DNA of 25,171 nucleotides from an uncultured Lachnospiraceae bacterium (GTDB lineage: Bacteria; Bacillota_A; Clostridia; Lachnospirales; Lachnospiraceae). Made by a program: the position numbers and the translations under genes. Below the pieces are notes generated by a model. That model did not search any database and was not told the DNA's origin. It saw only the letters and a list, made by a program, of their open reading frames with translations. The stretch lies in contig CAJUGZ010000026.1 in assembly GCA_910585855.1 (NCBI GenBank), forward strand, positions 1 through 25,171, in the 5' to 3' direction. This document shows, piece by piece, positions 1 to 7,842 of the stretch. Within the stretch, counting starts at the first letter, position 1; each line of letters opens with the position of its first letter.

Positions 1-24
1 TAAGGATTTGTGGAAAAAAGATAA

Positions 25-183
25 TCGGAACGGCTTTGGAAGAAGTGGTTTGTCGAACAAGCCCGTTCGAATGTTGCTATTTGCCGGGATCTTAATTTTT
101 ATGCACCAGTAGGAGTACAACTGATTGGAGAGGAGAAAAGAGAGGAAGAAGAGAGCAAACTATATAAATCCAAAGTTATATAA
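25..183 (+). other. 5' edge coding scrap, unrecognised
   Basis: An open stretch without a start codon runs from just after a stop at position 22 to a TAA at 181-183. It ends in a charged tail rich in Glu and Lys. A second overlapping frame from position 2 is also open until about 114. I do not recognise either. Because a lysozyme-like toxin remnant follows at once, this is probably the decayed linker between an RHS or carrier protein to the left and its toxin tip, but no YD repeat is visible here. That reading is inference. Confidence 0.25.
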
Positions 184-614
184 TCAAGAACAAAGTGAAA
201 AAGAGTTAGTAGATACTTATGCACTGGGCATCGATTTTGTCAAGTTATATTCCTGAAAACGGAGTTTCCTATAAAGTGCCAAATTCTTCTTATGTTCCAA
301 TGGAAAAGGTATTAGAATTATTGGCAAAGGATTTAAAGAAAGAAGAGGATGCTGTAAATCTTTTTTTAGAGATAAATCATATTTCATTAAATTTTCATCA
401 ATTTGATGCTTTAGTATCGTTTACCCATCAGTATGGTGTAGGTTGGTGGTTTTTTGAAGAGGAAAAACAATTACCCAAATTTATACGTACAAAAAATGGA
501 GATTATGATCCTAATGAAGTAGAATATGTTTTTAGTTTGCATGACTATAAAGAAAGAAGAGCAGAGGAGGCAAAGGTCTTTAATGTTGGATATAAAGAAG
601 AGGAATCAAAATAA
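158..614 (+). pseudogene. GH24/T4-lysozyme-like toxin domain, frameshifted remnant
   Basis: The 219-614 frame encodes a recognisable second half of a phage-type lysozyme (GH24) domain. It has a helix like LLAKDLKKEEDAVN, then FDALVSFTHQYG (the family's QFDALVSF.yN.G signature), then ERRAEEAKVFNVGY (the family's RR..EA.LF..G.Y end). The upstream part (GIDFVK, matching the start of the lysozyme fold) lies in another frame from about 158 and stops at TGA near 251, so a frameshift sits at about 235-250. The usual EG and TIGxGH catalytic region is not visible, so the enzyme is probably inactive. The domain would have cut peptidoglycan. As a lone C-terminal half beside RHS fragments it is most likely a displaced polymorphic-toxin tip. 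ATG 219 would be only an accidental start. Confidence 0.68.
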
Positions 615-629
615 AGGAAGGATAATGTG

Positions 630-1259
630 ATGAAAAAGGGAAAACAATTGATTTTTATTGTTGTTTTATGTTTTATTTTTTTGGCATATTTCAGTATAGA
701 ACAAAAAGAGAAATTTATGATAACAAAGAAGTCAGTCGATGAGGAGTACCAAGCATTGGGTATTAGGATAAGTCAGTTCAAAAAGATAAAAAATGATTTT
801 TTTGGAACATGGCAGATTGATAGGGTCGCAATGATTTCAGAAATGTATACTGGTACAACATTAGATGGGGGGAGAGAAGAAGATTTATTTGAACCAGAAG
901 ATTATATAGGATATGAATTGGAATATTCTCCAAAATTTATTCGAGTAGGAGAGGTAATATATAAAAATCCGATTTATAGAATTTGGATACAGGATGAAGG
1001 AGAAATTCAATATGGGGGGAGATTTTTTCCTACTATTGGTATGGTAATTGAAGAGGAAGGAATTGAGGTGGATTATTTTAATATACCAATTATTTTTATA
1101 AAGTTTAAACAGAAAATTACTTATCAAAAATATAACTTTATTCCGGTCGGAGCTCAATGTATTTTGCTTGATAAGAATACTTTACTGTTAGGTATTTGGG
1201 GAAAAATTCTTTTGGCACATAGAATTAGTGAGTATGAGGGTACAGGTAAGAATGATTAG
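630..1259 (+). CDS. membrane-anchored extracytoplasmic protein, possible immunity to the lysozyme-like toxin
   Basis: An intact gene of about 209 residues. The N-terminus is MKKGKQ followed by a hydrophobic stretch of about 17 residues (IFIVVLCFIFLAYF), so it is secreted or anchored with the bulk outside the membrane. No lipobox cysteine is evident. The mature part begins with FFGTWQIDRV and is rich in beta-strand patterns, reminiscent of small lipocalin-like secreted proteins of Firmicutes. This resemblance is weak and by eye. The ATG at 630 is preferred over the GTG at 627 because AAGGAAGG (614-621) is then 8 nt away. It starts 15 nt after the lysozyme-like remnant, where a cognate immunity gene would normally sit. 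A toxin acting on the wall needs immunity outside the membrane, so an inhibitor role is plausible but unproven. Confidence 0.72.
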   Translation: MKKGKQLIFIVVLCFIFLAYFSIEQKEKFMITKKSVDEEYQALGIRISQFKKIKNDFFGTWQIDRVAMISEMYTGTTLDGGREEDLFEPEDYIGYELEYSPKFIRVGEVIYKNPIYRIWIQDEGEIQYGGRFFPTIGMVIEEEGIEVDYFNIPIIFIKFKQKITYQKYNFIPVGAQCILLDKNTLLLGIWGKILLAHRISEYEGTGKND

Positions 1260-1311
1260 AATAGGATAAGGGGAGAAAATTGAAGGTGGAGGGTGAGAGG
1301 AGGAATAAGAA

Positions 1312-3132
1312 ATGAAGACTTTGTGGAGATGGATTGGAATCATTCTTTTTTGCAGTTTGTTTTTTGGGGGTTATACAAAAAGGTTTCCATTCGAAATGTG
1401 GTCAGAAGGAAGACAAACAAATGGCTTTATGGATCAGGTTGTTTTAAAAGATAAGGTAGAAGCACTTCCAGAGAAAATGGAATGGGATTTGGGAGTCCAA
1501 TCGAAAACAACGGCTCTTGAGGAATTCGAGATTTATGTGAAAAAATTGTTTTCGGAAGAAAATTTAGCAGAATTGGATCAATTTCGAATTTCTCGTACAA
1601 TAAAATGGGAAGAAGCTGCCCAATGGGCAGCAGATAGTCCTTATTTTGCCCATTTTGCTTCTTATCCAGAGTATCAGTTTTGGTCGGAAGGTGTGATTTT
1701 ATTACAAGTTGATTTAAATGGAGATGGAAAAGAAGATTGGATCGAATATTTACCTAGTGTTGGACGTGATATGATGTACATCTTTAATTATACAGATAGT
1801 TTGGTTATTTATTTAAGTAATGAAAAAGGGGAGTATACCATTCCTTATTATCATTCCAATTTTGTTACAAGTTGGTTTTATAATGATTCCTTATCTGTAA
1901 TTTATTATCAAGATGCATATTTTTTGATTTTTGAGGAAGCGTATTTGAATTGTTATGAGATGATAATTTATCAAGTGGAAGAAGGTGTACTGACAGAACG
2001 GCTAATCTTACGCTGGAACTATGGAGAGGTTTTGGCAACGACACTTTTTTGTACAGAAGAACAAAGAGAAATGGCAGAACTGTTTTGTAAGGAAGCGGAA
2101 TTGTATTATCGAGAGGAGGGAGAAGAAGCGGATCATCTTTTTGAAGGAAATCAGGAAACACCGATTATGGAAGGTTCAAAGGAGCATTTCTTATTAGAAC
2201 AACTGGAAAGGAAAGCACGGTATCAGGAGAAAGAAAGGTGGGAGAGAACGTATCAAGAAACATATGGAAAAGAGTACTCTTTTTATGTTTCATCAACTGT
2301 ACCTTCTACTATATTTCTCTCATCTGAGCGAAAACCTTCTGCACTTGAAGAAGCTTTTCAAAGTGATTTGGATCAAGATGGAGAAATGGAATATTATGCA
2401 AAGAAAAAGTGGTATCTTGGATTAGAAATTTCTCTTCATGGTCGAAGTTATTTTTATAGAACAGGGGAACTATATGGAAATGGAAAATATGAAGGAAAAG
2501 AAGGATTACAATATGTATTGGTAAAAGATGGAAAATTGATCGATTTTAAAAGTCTTTGTGGATTAGAACTTTGGACGGAGGAGTATATGCCATCTATGTT
2601 TTGGGTAGAAGAAGAGAAAGGAGAAGTGATTACTTATGTGAAATATTATGATGAATATTATAAAAAAAGTTTAATAGAAGGATATGAAATTCGAGAAGGA
2701 AGTTATGAAAAGGTACTTTCGGTTTTATATCAGCCAGAGATTTTATTTACAAGGAAATATCAGAAGAAAACAGAGGAAGAAAAGAAAAAGGGATTGACTT
2801 ATATGATTTATTTAGAACAAACTGATGAAACAGGTTATCCGAAATTATATGGATTGGAAGAAGAGCAAGAAAAAAAGTTGAATGAAAAGTTAGAAGAGTA
2901 TACCGATGAGAGAAAAGGAGCTTTTTTAGAATGGTATGGTGGTGGGATACATTCGGTAAATGTTGGTATTCTTTCTGCTACAAAGGAGAATGTAGTTTTT
3001 TCCTATAGGATACATGGCTATTATAAATGGGAGGTTTGCTATATTGTTTTTATGATGGATTTAGAAACAGGGGAAATTCACGAATTAGAGTTTGATATGG
3101 GGGATTTGTGTTTGCAAAAAGCAGGATGGTGA
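1312..3132 (+). CDS. secreted/anchored protein with two DxDG motifs and a C-terminal RsiV/PdaC-like region (paralog 1)
   Basis: A 606-residue protein with an N-terminal hydrophobic segment (residues 7-20) after basic residues: a signal or anchor sequence without a clear lipobox. Residues 134-142 read DLNGDGKED and 352-359 DLDQDGEME. Both are EF-hand/dockerin-like calcium-loop patterns, as in FG-GAP-type repeats. Residues 509-595 resemble the first part of the DUF4163/DUF3298 (PdaC, RsiV) fold: YPKLYGL, a helix, then a strand and DLETGEIHELE. The start is supported by GGAGG at 1299-1303, 8 nt before ATG. The next gene is a close full-length paralog, so this is a tandem duplication. It lies in a same-strand run behind a lysozyme-like toxin remnant, which suggests an extracellular immunity or binding role. 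The exact function is unknown. Confidence 0.75.
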   Translation: MKTLWRWIGIILFCSLFFGGYTKRFPFEMWSEGRQTNGFMDQVVLKDKVEALPEKMEWDLGVQSKTTALEEFEIYVKKLFSEENLAELDQFRISRTIKWEEAAQWAADSPYFAHFASYPEYQFWSEGVILLQVDLNGDGKEDWIEYLPSVGRDMMYIFNYTDSLVIYLSNEKGEYTIPYYHSNFVTSWFYNDSLSVIYYQDAYFLIFEEAYLNCYEMIIYQVEEGVLTERLILRWNYGEVLATTLFCTEEQREMAELFCKEAELYYREEGEEADHLFEGNQETPIMEGSKEHFLLEQLERKARYQEKERWERTYQETYGKEYSFYVSSTVPSTIFLSSERKPSALEEAFQSDLDQDGEMEYYAKKKWYLGLEISLHGRSYFYRTGELYGNGKYEGKEGLQYVLVKDGKLIDFKSLCGLELWTEEYMPSMFWVEEEKGEVITYVKYYDEYYKKSLIEGYEIREGSYEKVLSVLYQPEILFTRKYQKKTEEEKKKGLTYMIYLEQTDETGYPKLYGLEEEQEKKLNEKLEEYTDERKGAFLEWYGGGIHSVNVGILSATKENVVFSYRIHGYYKWEVCYIVFMMDLETGEIHELEFDMGDLCLQKAGW

Positions 3133-3202
3133 TGTTTGAAAAGCTGTAAGATTAGGGAAACGGGAAGTTGATATAGAAAGGAAAGCAGAGGAGGAATCAG
3201 AG

Positions 3203-4897
3203 ATGAAGAATTCGTGGAAGTGGATTGGGGTAATGATTTTTTGTTGTTTGTTTTTTTTGAGTTTTACGGGTAAGACTGTTTTAGAAGATGAGGTAAAAGC
3301 ATTTCCAGAGGAAGAATTGGAGTCAACGGCTTTAAAGGAATTAGAACTTTATGTGAAAGAATTGTTTATTGAAGGAAATCTGGAGAAATTGGAACAATTT
3401 CGAATTTCTCGTACTGTAGAATGGGAAACAGCGGATCAATGGGCAATGGATAGTCCTTATTTTGCCCATTTTGATTCTTATCCAGAGTATCAGTTTTGGT
3501 CAAATGGTGTAATTTTATTACAAGTGGATTTAAATGGAGATGGGAAAGAGGATTTTATGGAATATTTGCCTGAAACTGGAAGAGATTTGATGCTAATATA
3601 TGACTATTGCCCAGATAGTTTTGTTATTTATCTAAGTAACGAGAAAGGAGATTATACGATTACTTATTATCATCCAAATTTTGCTACAAATTGTCATTAT
3701 AATGACTCTGTATCTGTGATTTATTATCAAAATGCTTATTTTTTAATTTTTGAGAAAAGTGATTTTGATAATTATGAAATGGAAATTTATCAGGTGGAAG
3801 AAGGAATACTGACAGAACAGTTGATTTTGCGTTGGGAATATGGAGAAGTTTTGGCAACGACACTTTTTTGTACGGAGGAACAAAAAGAAATGGCAGATTT
3901 GTTTTGTAAAGAGGCAGAACAGTATTATCGAGAGAGGGGAAACAGCAGTCTTTTTCAAGGAAATCAGGAGAAGTCGGTTGCGAGAGGTTCAGAAGAGCAT
4001 TTATTATTAAAAGAACTGGAAGTGGAAGCGAATCGTAAGGAGAATTGGAAGTGGAAGGACAGGTATGAAGAAACTTATGAAAGAAGTTGTTTTTTTACAT
4101 CAGGGTATGCTGTAGGATCTAGTGCGCAAATGGTATTTCAAAGTGATTTGGATCAGGACGGAGAAATGGAATTGTATGCAAAGAAGGTTTTGCCATTTAA
4201 TATAAAGGTTAATGGAAACTATTATTACAAAACAGGAGAATTATATGAAAATGGAAAATATGAGGGAAAAACAGGATTAAAATATGCATTGCTAAAGGAT
4301 GGAAACCTGACGAATTTTGAAAGTCTTTGTGGATTAGATCTTTGGTCGGAAGATTATATGCCATATATGTTTTGGGTAGAGGGAGAGGAAGGAGAGGTAA
4401 TTACTTATGTGAAATATTATGACGAATATTATAAAAAAAGTTTACTAGAAGGATATCGAATCAAAGAAGGAAGCTATGAAAAGGTACTTTCCGTTTTGTA
4501 TCAGCCAGAGCTTTTGTTTACAAGGAAATATGAGAAGAAAACAGAAGAAGAAAAGGAAAATGTTTTAACTTATATGGTTTATTTGCAGCGAATTGCTAAA
4601 GAAAAATATGTTGTAACAGCATATCCTAAAATTTATGGATTAGAAAAAGATTTGGAAAAGAAATTGAACCGAGAGCTAGAACAGTATATCAAAGAGAGAG
4701 ATGCTTATTCAGAATATCTGATAGAAAGTTATATTCTTTCTGCTACAAAGAAACAAGTTGTTTTTAATTATATTGCTTATGGTTCTAGGAGGGGAGATAT
4801 ATTGAAACTTAATTTTATGGTTGATTTAGAAACAGGGAAGATTCAGAAATTAGAAAATGAAGAAGCAGATTTATATTATCAGGAGAAGGGATGGTAG
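3203..4897 (+). CDS. secreted/anchored protein with two DxDG motifs and a C-terminal RsiV/PdaC-like region (paralog 2)
   Basis: A 564-residue tandem paralog of the gene that ends 70 nt upstream. It shares the N-terminal hydrophobic segment (residues 8-20), long identical blocks such as EQFRISRT and SPYFAHF, and both acidic loops (DLNGDGKED at 109-117, DLDQDGEME at 315-322). It also shares the C-terminal AYPKIYGLEKDLEKKLN...DLETGKIQKLE segment. It lacks about 25 residues found after the signal segment in paralog 1. GGAGG at 3190-3194 lies 8 nt before ATG, matching paralog 1, so the leader was duplicated too. A second copy that keeps the structural motifs but varies elsewhere fits immunity-gene diversification against related toxins. 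That role is inference. What is seen is a secreted, possibly calcium-binding protein pair. Confidence 0.75.
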   Translation: MKNSWKWIGVMIFCCLFFLSFTGKTVLEDEVKAFPEEELESTALKELELYVKELFIEGNLEKLEQFRISRTVEWETADQWAMDSPYFAHFDSYPEYQFWSNGVILLQVDLNGDGKEDFMEYLPETGRDLMLIYDYCPDSFVIYLSNEKGDYTITYYHPNFATNCHYNDSVSVIYYQNAYFLIFEKSDFDNYEMEIYQVEEGILTEQLILRWEYGEVLATTLFCTEEQKEMADLFCKEAEQYYRERGNSSLFQGNQEKSVARGSEEHLLLKELEVEANRKENWKWKDRYEETYERSCFFTSGYAVGSSAQMVFQSDLDQDGEMELYAKKVLPFNIKVNGNYYYKTGELYENGKYEGKTGLKYALLKDGNLTNFESLCGLDLWSEDYMPYMFWVEGEEGEVITYVKYYDEYYKKSLLEGYRIKEGSYEKVLSVLYQPELLFTRKYEKKTEEEKENVLTYMVYLQRIAKEKYVVTAYPKIYGLEKDLEKKLNRELEQYIKERDAYSEYLIESYILSATKKQVVFNYIAYGSRRGDILKLNFMVDLETGKIQKLENEEADLYYQEKGW

Positions 4898-4959
4898 TAA
4901 TATTTGAGTATTTTGTAAGATTAGAAAAATGAGAGGTTGGTATAGAAAGGGATGAAAAA

Positions 4960-6522
4960 GTGATGCAAAATAGAAGATATCAAAGGATTGGCGTTTTTGT
5001 GGTAGGGTTTTTGGTTATTTTGCTATTGATTTATCAGAAAAGGCAAGAGTTTGTTCAAGAAGAATCCACTTATGTAGAAGAACAAGAATCAAAGAATCTT
5101 TCAGCAACTTTAGAAGAGTCTGATTTGATTGAAAAACAGGGATTGGAAGAAGAGGAGGCAGACATTAAAGAAAATATATTTATTAGAGAAAAAGAGTATG
5201 TAAATGAATATCAAGATAATTATGTTCATATTTCTTATCCACAAATAACAGGTTTTTTTGAAGAAGAGAAAGAGCAAAGAATTAATTCGATTATCGAAGA
5301 AGAACTGAAGAAAGTTTTAGTAGAAAAATTAAGGGCAGGAGGAAATTTGTATTTTTGTTTAGAAGGGAATGTAACGTTATTAAATAAAAAGATAATTAGT
5401 ATTTTTTACAAAGGATCGAATGGAGGAAATAAAAATGCCGGAGAAAAACGAGAGTTTAGTCGTGGGCTTATTATTGCAGTAGAAGAGGAAAAAGTTCTTG
5501 TTTTAAATGATATGATAACAGATATAAAAAAATTAAAAAAAGTATTGCGTGAGGATCAATTTGAACCTATTACGAATTGGAACAGTTATAGTAAACAAAT
5601 TGAATATGAACCCTTTATGGAAGTTTGTTTTGAGGAAGATTATAGAAATGGAATTTATCATTCTGGTGACATTCATATGGAATGGTATACAAATGGAGAG
5701 TATTTTAATCTTATTTTTGATATGGGGATGTGTAGTTATGAGTATTCCGCTGCGATTGATTCGATCCGCTATTTATTTTCCGAAGAAATTTTAAATTTAT
5801 TAAAACAGGAGGAATTTATTTTAGAAGAGGAAGAACTTTCTATAGAAAAAGAATCTATGGAAGAAAAAGAAAATGAGATAAATGATTTTATTCAAAAAAG
5901 AGGAAATTGGGTTTTAATGAATATTCCTCAATTTAATGGATTTTATGAAAAAGAAAAAGAAGAAAAAATTAATACAATGATTGAGGAGGATGCGAAAAAA
6001 ATATTACGAGAAGCAGATGATTTATATGAAGAAAAAGAGCTTTATTTTGATTTTTTCTATAGAATTAAATTTGTAAATAAAAATATAATCAGTATATTTT
6101 ATCAGGGAAGTCTTGGAGCACGTACTTCTAGTAGATATCCGGCGATAGAAGAAATGGCAACAACGATTGATATACAAAATGAAAAAATTCTTACTCTAAG
6201 TGATATTATTTTAGATTTTGATAAATTAAAAAAATTATTGGTAGAAGATGAATTTGAAAGTATTACATTGTGGGATGGTACTACCTGTCCATTTAGTAGT
6301 CGTTATGGAAAAGATCCTGATAAATTGGGGTGTTTGGATGAAAGCAGGATTCATGGAGAATATCAAATGGAAGAGAGCAGCCATACAGATTGGTATACAG
6401 ATGGGGAAAATTTTTATATTGTAATAGGAGAATATAGGAGTTTTTATGAATTTAAAATAGAGATTAACAAAATAAGAGATATATTGAGTGAGAAATTTTT
6501 AGAGTTATTGGAAGAAAAATAA
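4960..6522 (+). CDS. membrane-anchored protein with two RsiV/PdaC-like (DUF4163/DUF3298) domains
   Basis: A protein of about 520 residues with one N-terminal transmembrane helix (about residues 10-25), an acidic linker (30-80) and two similar extracellular modules (about 88-280 and 316-518). Each module shows the family pattern: a P-Q-x-x-G-F strand, EK...RINSIIEE or EK..KINTMIEE helix, a KKIISIFY or KNIISIFYQGS strand, then LxLxDxIxDxxKLKKLL and WYTxGE with a final FY/YEF strand. In Bacillus subtilis RsiV this type of domain binds lysozyme directly. In PdaC it accompanies a peptidoglycan deacetylase. No deacetylase or anti-sigma domain is present here. AGAAAGG (4944-4950) is 9 nt from GTG 4960, and ATG 4963 is an alternative start. 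Lying downstream of a lysozyme-like toxin remnant, it could be a wall-side lysozyme-binding immunity protein. Confidence 0.74.
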   Translation: MMQNRRYQRIGVFVVGFLVILLLIYQKRQEFVQEESTYVEEQESKNLSATLEESDLIEKQGLEEEEADIKENIFIREKEYVNEYQDNYVHISYPQITGFFEEEKEQRINSIIEEELKKVLVEKLRAGGNLYFCLEGNVTLLNKKIISIFYKGSNGGNKNAGEKREFSRGLIIAVEEEKVLVLNDMITDIKKLKKVLREDQFEPITNWNSYSKQIEYEPFMEVCFEEDYRNGIYHSGDIHMEWYTNGEYFNLIFDMGMCSYEYSAAIDSIRYLFSEEILNLLKQEEFILEEEELSIEKESMEEKENEINDFIQKRGNWVLMNIPQFNGFYEKEKEEKINTMIEEDAKKILREADDLYEEKELYFDFFYRIKFVNKNIISIFYQGSLGARTSSRYPAIEEMATTIDIQNEKILTLSDIILDFDKLKKLLVEDEFESITLWDGTTCPFSSRYGKDPDKLGCLDESRIHGEYQMEESSHTDWYTDGENFYIVIGEYRSFYEFKIEINKIRDILSEKFLELLEEK

Positions 6523-6591
6523 TATTTATAAAAAAATATGCTGATTGTTTGTGAAATTTGATAAAAAATTAAGAAGGGTGGAGAAATAGAA

Positions 6592-7098
6592 GTGAAATAT
6601 TTTTTGGTAACAGTGGATAAAAATTATACTGCACCAGTACCGATAGGCTGGTATGGTGTTTTAGATCGAAAATCTTTAAAGGAAAAAAAGTTCTATCAGA
6701 TGCAGAAACATTTATTATTCTATATAGAAAATCAGATGCAGACGGTATTTACGGATATAATTATATTTCCTTGTTATCTTGTAAGCAAGCTGGTAAAAGA
6801 TATTATAAGTTGTTATGATCCATTTATAAAATTTTCCAGAGTTATTTTTTATGATAGAAAAAAGAAACAAGGTATGACCTATTATCTTCCTTTTTTTTAT
6901 AAAATGGAGGCAGAAGAGAAAAGGTATGAGGAAGGGAAACAGAAAAGAGAGATTATTTTGGAAAAGAAAGAATTAGAGAGGCATGTTGTTTTGGAAGTGA
7001 ATACTTCTTTTGAAACTCTTGTTTTTATGCGTGTGGATTTGGTAGAAAGTATTTTAAGGAGAGGGGCAGTTGGAATTGGAGTAGAAGAAATAGAATAA
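6592..7098 (+). CDS. Imm11/DUF1629-like candidate immunity protein
   Basis: A soluble 168-residue protein starting at GTG, with a strong site AAGAAGGGTGGAG (6571-6583) 8 nt upstream. The start MKYFLVTVDKNY, the middle FTDIIIFPCYLVS and the ending RVDLVESILRRGAVGIG are patterns I associate with a cytoplasmic protein family common beside toxin genes in Firmicutes and related in style to Imm11 (DUF1629). The assignment is from memory and tentative. No signal peptide or membrane helix is present, unlike the four proteins before it. Its partner would therefore act in the cytoplasm, and it is probably an orphan from another toxin pair. It is the last gene before a change in base composition. Confidence 0.6.
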   Translation: MKYFLVTVDKNYTAPVPIGWYGVLDRKSLKEKKFYQMQKHLLFYIENQMQTVFTDIIIFPCYLVSKLVKDIISCYDPFIKFSRVIFYDRKKKQGMTYYLPFFYKMEAEEKRYEEGKQKREIILEKKELERHVVLEVNTSFETLVFMRVDLVESILRRGAVGIGVEEIE

Positions 7099-7109
7099 GA
7101 AATTTGCAT

Positions 7110-7138
7110 TTGATAAGTGCTATATTTTGTGTTATACT
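7110..7138 (+). promoter_or_regulatory. sigma-A-type promoter for the toxin-antitoxin module
   Basis: TTGATA at 7110-7115 and TATACT at 7133-7138 are separated by exactly 17 nt. It lies 12 nt after the previous stop codon. The first gene downstream starts at 7321, so the transcript would carry a leader of about 175 nt, itself richer in GC than the neighbourhood. Assignment is by consensus match only. Confidence 0.6.
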
Positions 7139-7320
7139 GGTTGGAAAGGGAGGTCAGGAGATTTCACAGAAATACACTTTTATCCGTAGAGCTATTGATG
7201 AAACTATGGTACGGGATAACAGGAGAAACAAACAGTAGGAATGTTACATTGAGCAGTAAGCGCAAAGAGGGATAGGTGGTGCAAAACCGCATAAAATAGT
7301 CATGAAAGGAAGCGTGAATT

Positions 7321-7530
7321 ATGAGCAATCGAGAATTTGCAAAAAATTTGATAGACCAGATACCGGAGAGTCGTTTGTTTTATGTTATTTCGTATCTACA
7401 GGGGGCAGCAGTCCCGGACGAAATGCCGAATGTCGATACACGGGAAGCCTTTGCTGAATTGGACAGCGGCGGCGGTCATAGGTTTAGCGGCACGACAGAA
7501 CAGTTCTTTGCCGAGTTAGCGGAGGATTGA
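7321..7530 (+). CDS. type II toxin-antitoxin antitoxin, RelB/DinJ-like
   Basis: A 69-residue acidic protein (MSNREFAKNLID..., then LFYVISYLQGAAVPDE and a Gly/Glu-rich tail ending FFAELAED). This is the layout of a small antitoxin common in Lachnospiraceae and paired with YafQ/RelE-type toxins. It would bind the toxin and repress its own promoter. AAAGGAAG (7305-7312) precedes the ATG, and the gene sits 3 nt before the toxin remnant. The antitoxin looks intact while the toxin is broken, so it is now an orphan. Base composition is visibly GC-richer than both flanks, indicating arrival as a cassette. Confidence 0.72.
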   Translation: MSNREFAKNLIDQIPESRLFYVISYLQGAAVPDEMPNVDTREAFAELDSGGGHRFSGTTEQFFAELAED

Positions 7531-7533
7531 AAA

Positions 7534-7720
7534 ATGCTTGAAATCAGGTACTCTACAAAATTTAAGAAAGATTTTAAAACTTGCGAGAAACGCCGCTGCC
7601 AGATGGGAAAGCTTTAGCAAATAATTGATATGCTCCGTATACCTGCCGCTTTACCGCCAGAGCGAAATGGAGCTTTTTCTTTACCGCACAGGTACACACG
7701 CTGATCTGTTTGGAATGTAG
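7534..7720 (+). pseudogene. YafQ/RelE-type mRNA interferase toxin, decayed
   Basis: The reading frame starts MLEIRYSTKFKKDFKTCEKR, the usual beginning of YafQ-family toxins. It meets an in-frame TAG at 7615-7617, then continues as QIIDMLRIPAALPPE, also family-like. The centre of the protein (the usual HxLxGxWxG...I.PDWLLIY region) is missing. The normal C-terminus reappears in another frame as MELFLYRTGTHADLFG, ending at TAG 7718-7720. So there is one nonsense change plus an internal deletion with frameshift. The ribosome-dependent RNase cannot be made. The broken toxin follows the intact antitoxin by 3 nt, in the normal order. Confidence 0.8.
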
Positions 7721-7842
7721 CGATAAAAAGAAAATAGTGTTATTTTTTTTGGAGGAATACGAAGAGAGAAAAAACGTTCAAAAAAGAAAGGAGAAGCACA
7801 GTATTAAAATATAGGCAGTCTATATTTTGATCAGCAGGATAT

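Noticed and set aside
219..614. A complete 131-residue gene from ATG 219
   Set aside because: The lysozyme fold's first part lies in another frame just upstream, and ATG 219 has no ribosome site, so it is a fragment.
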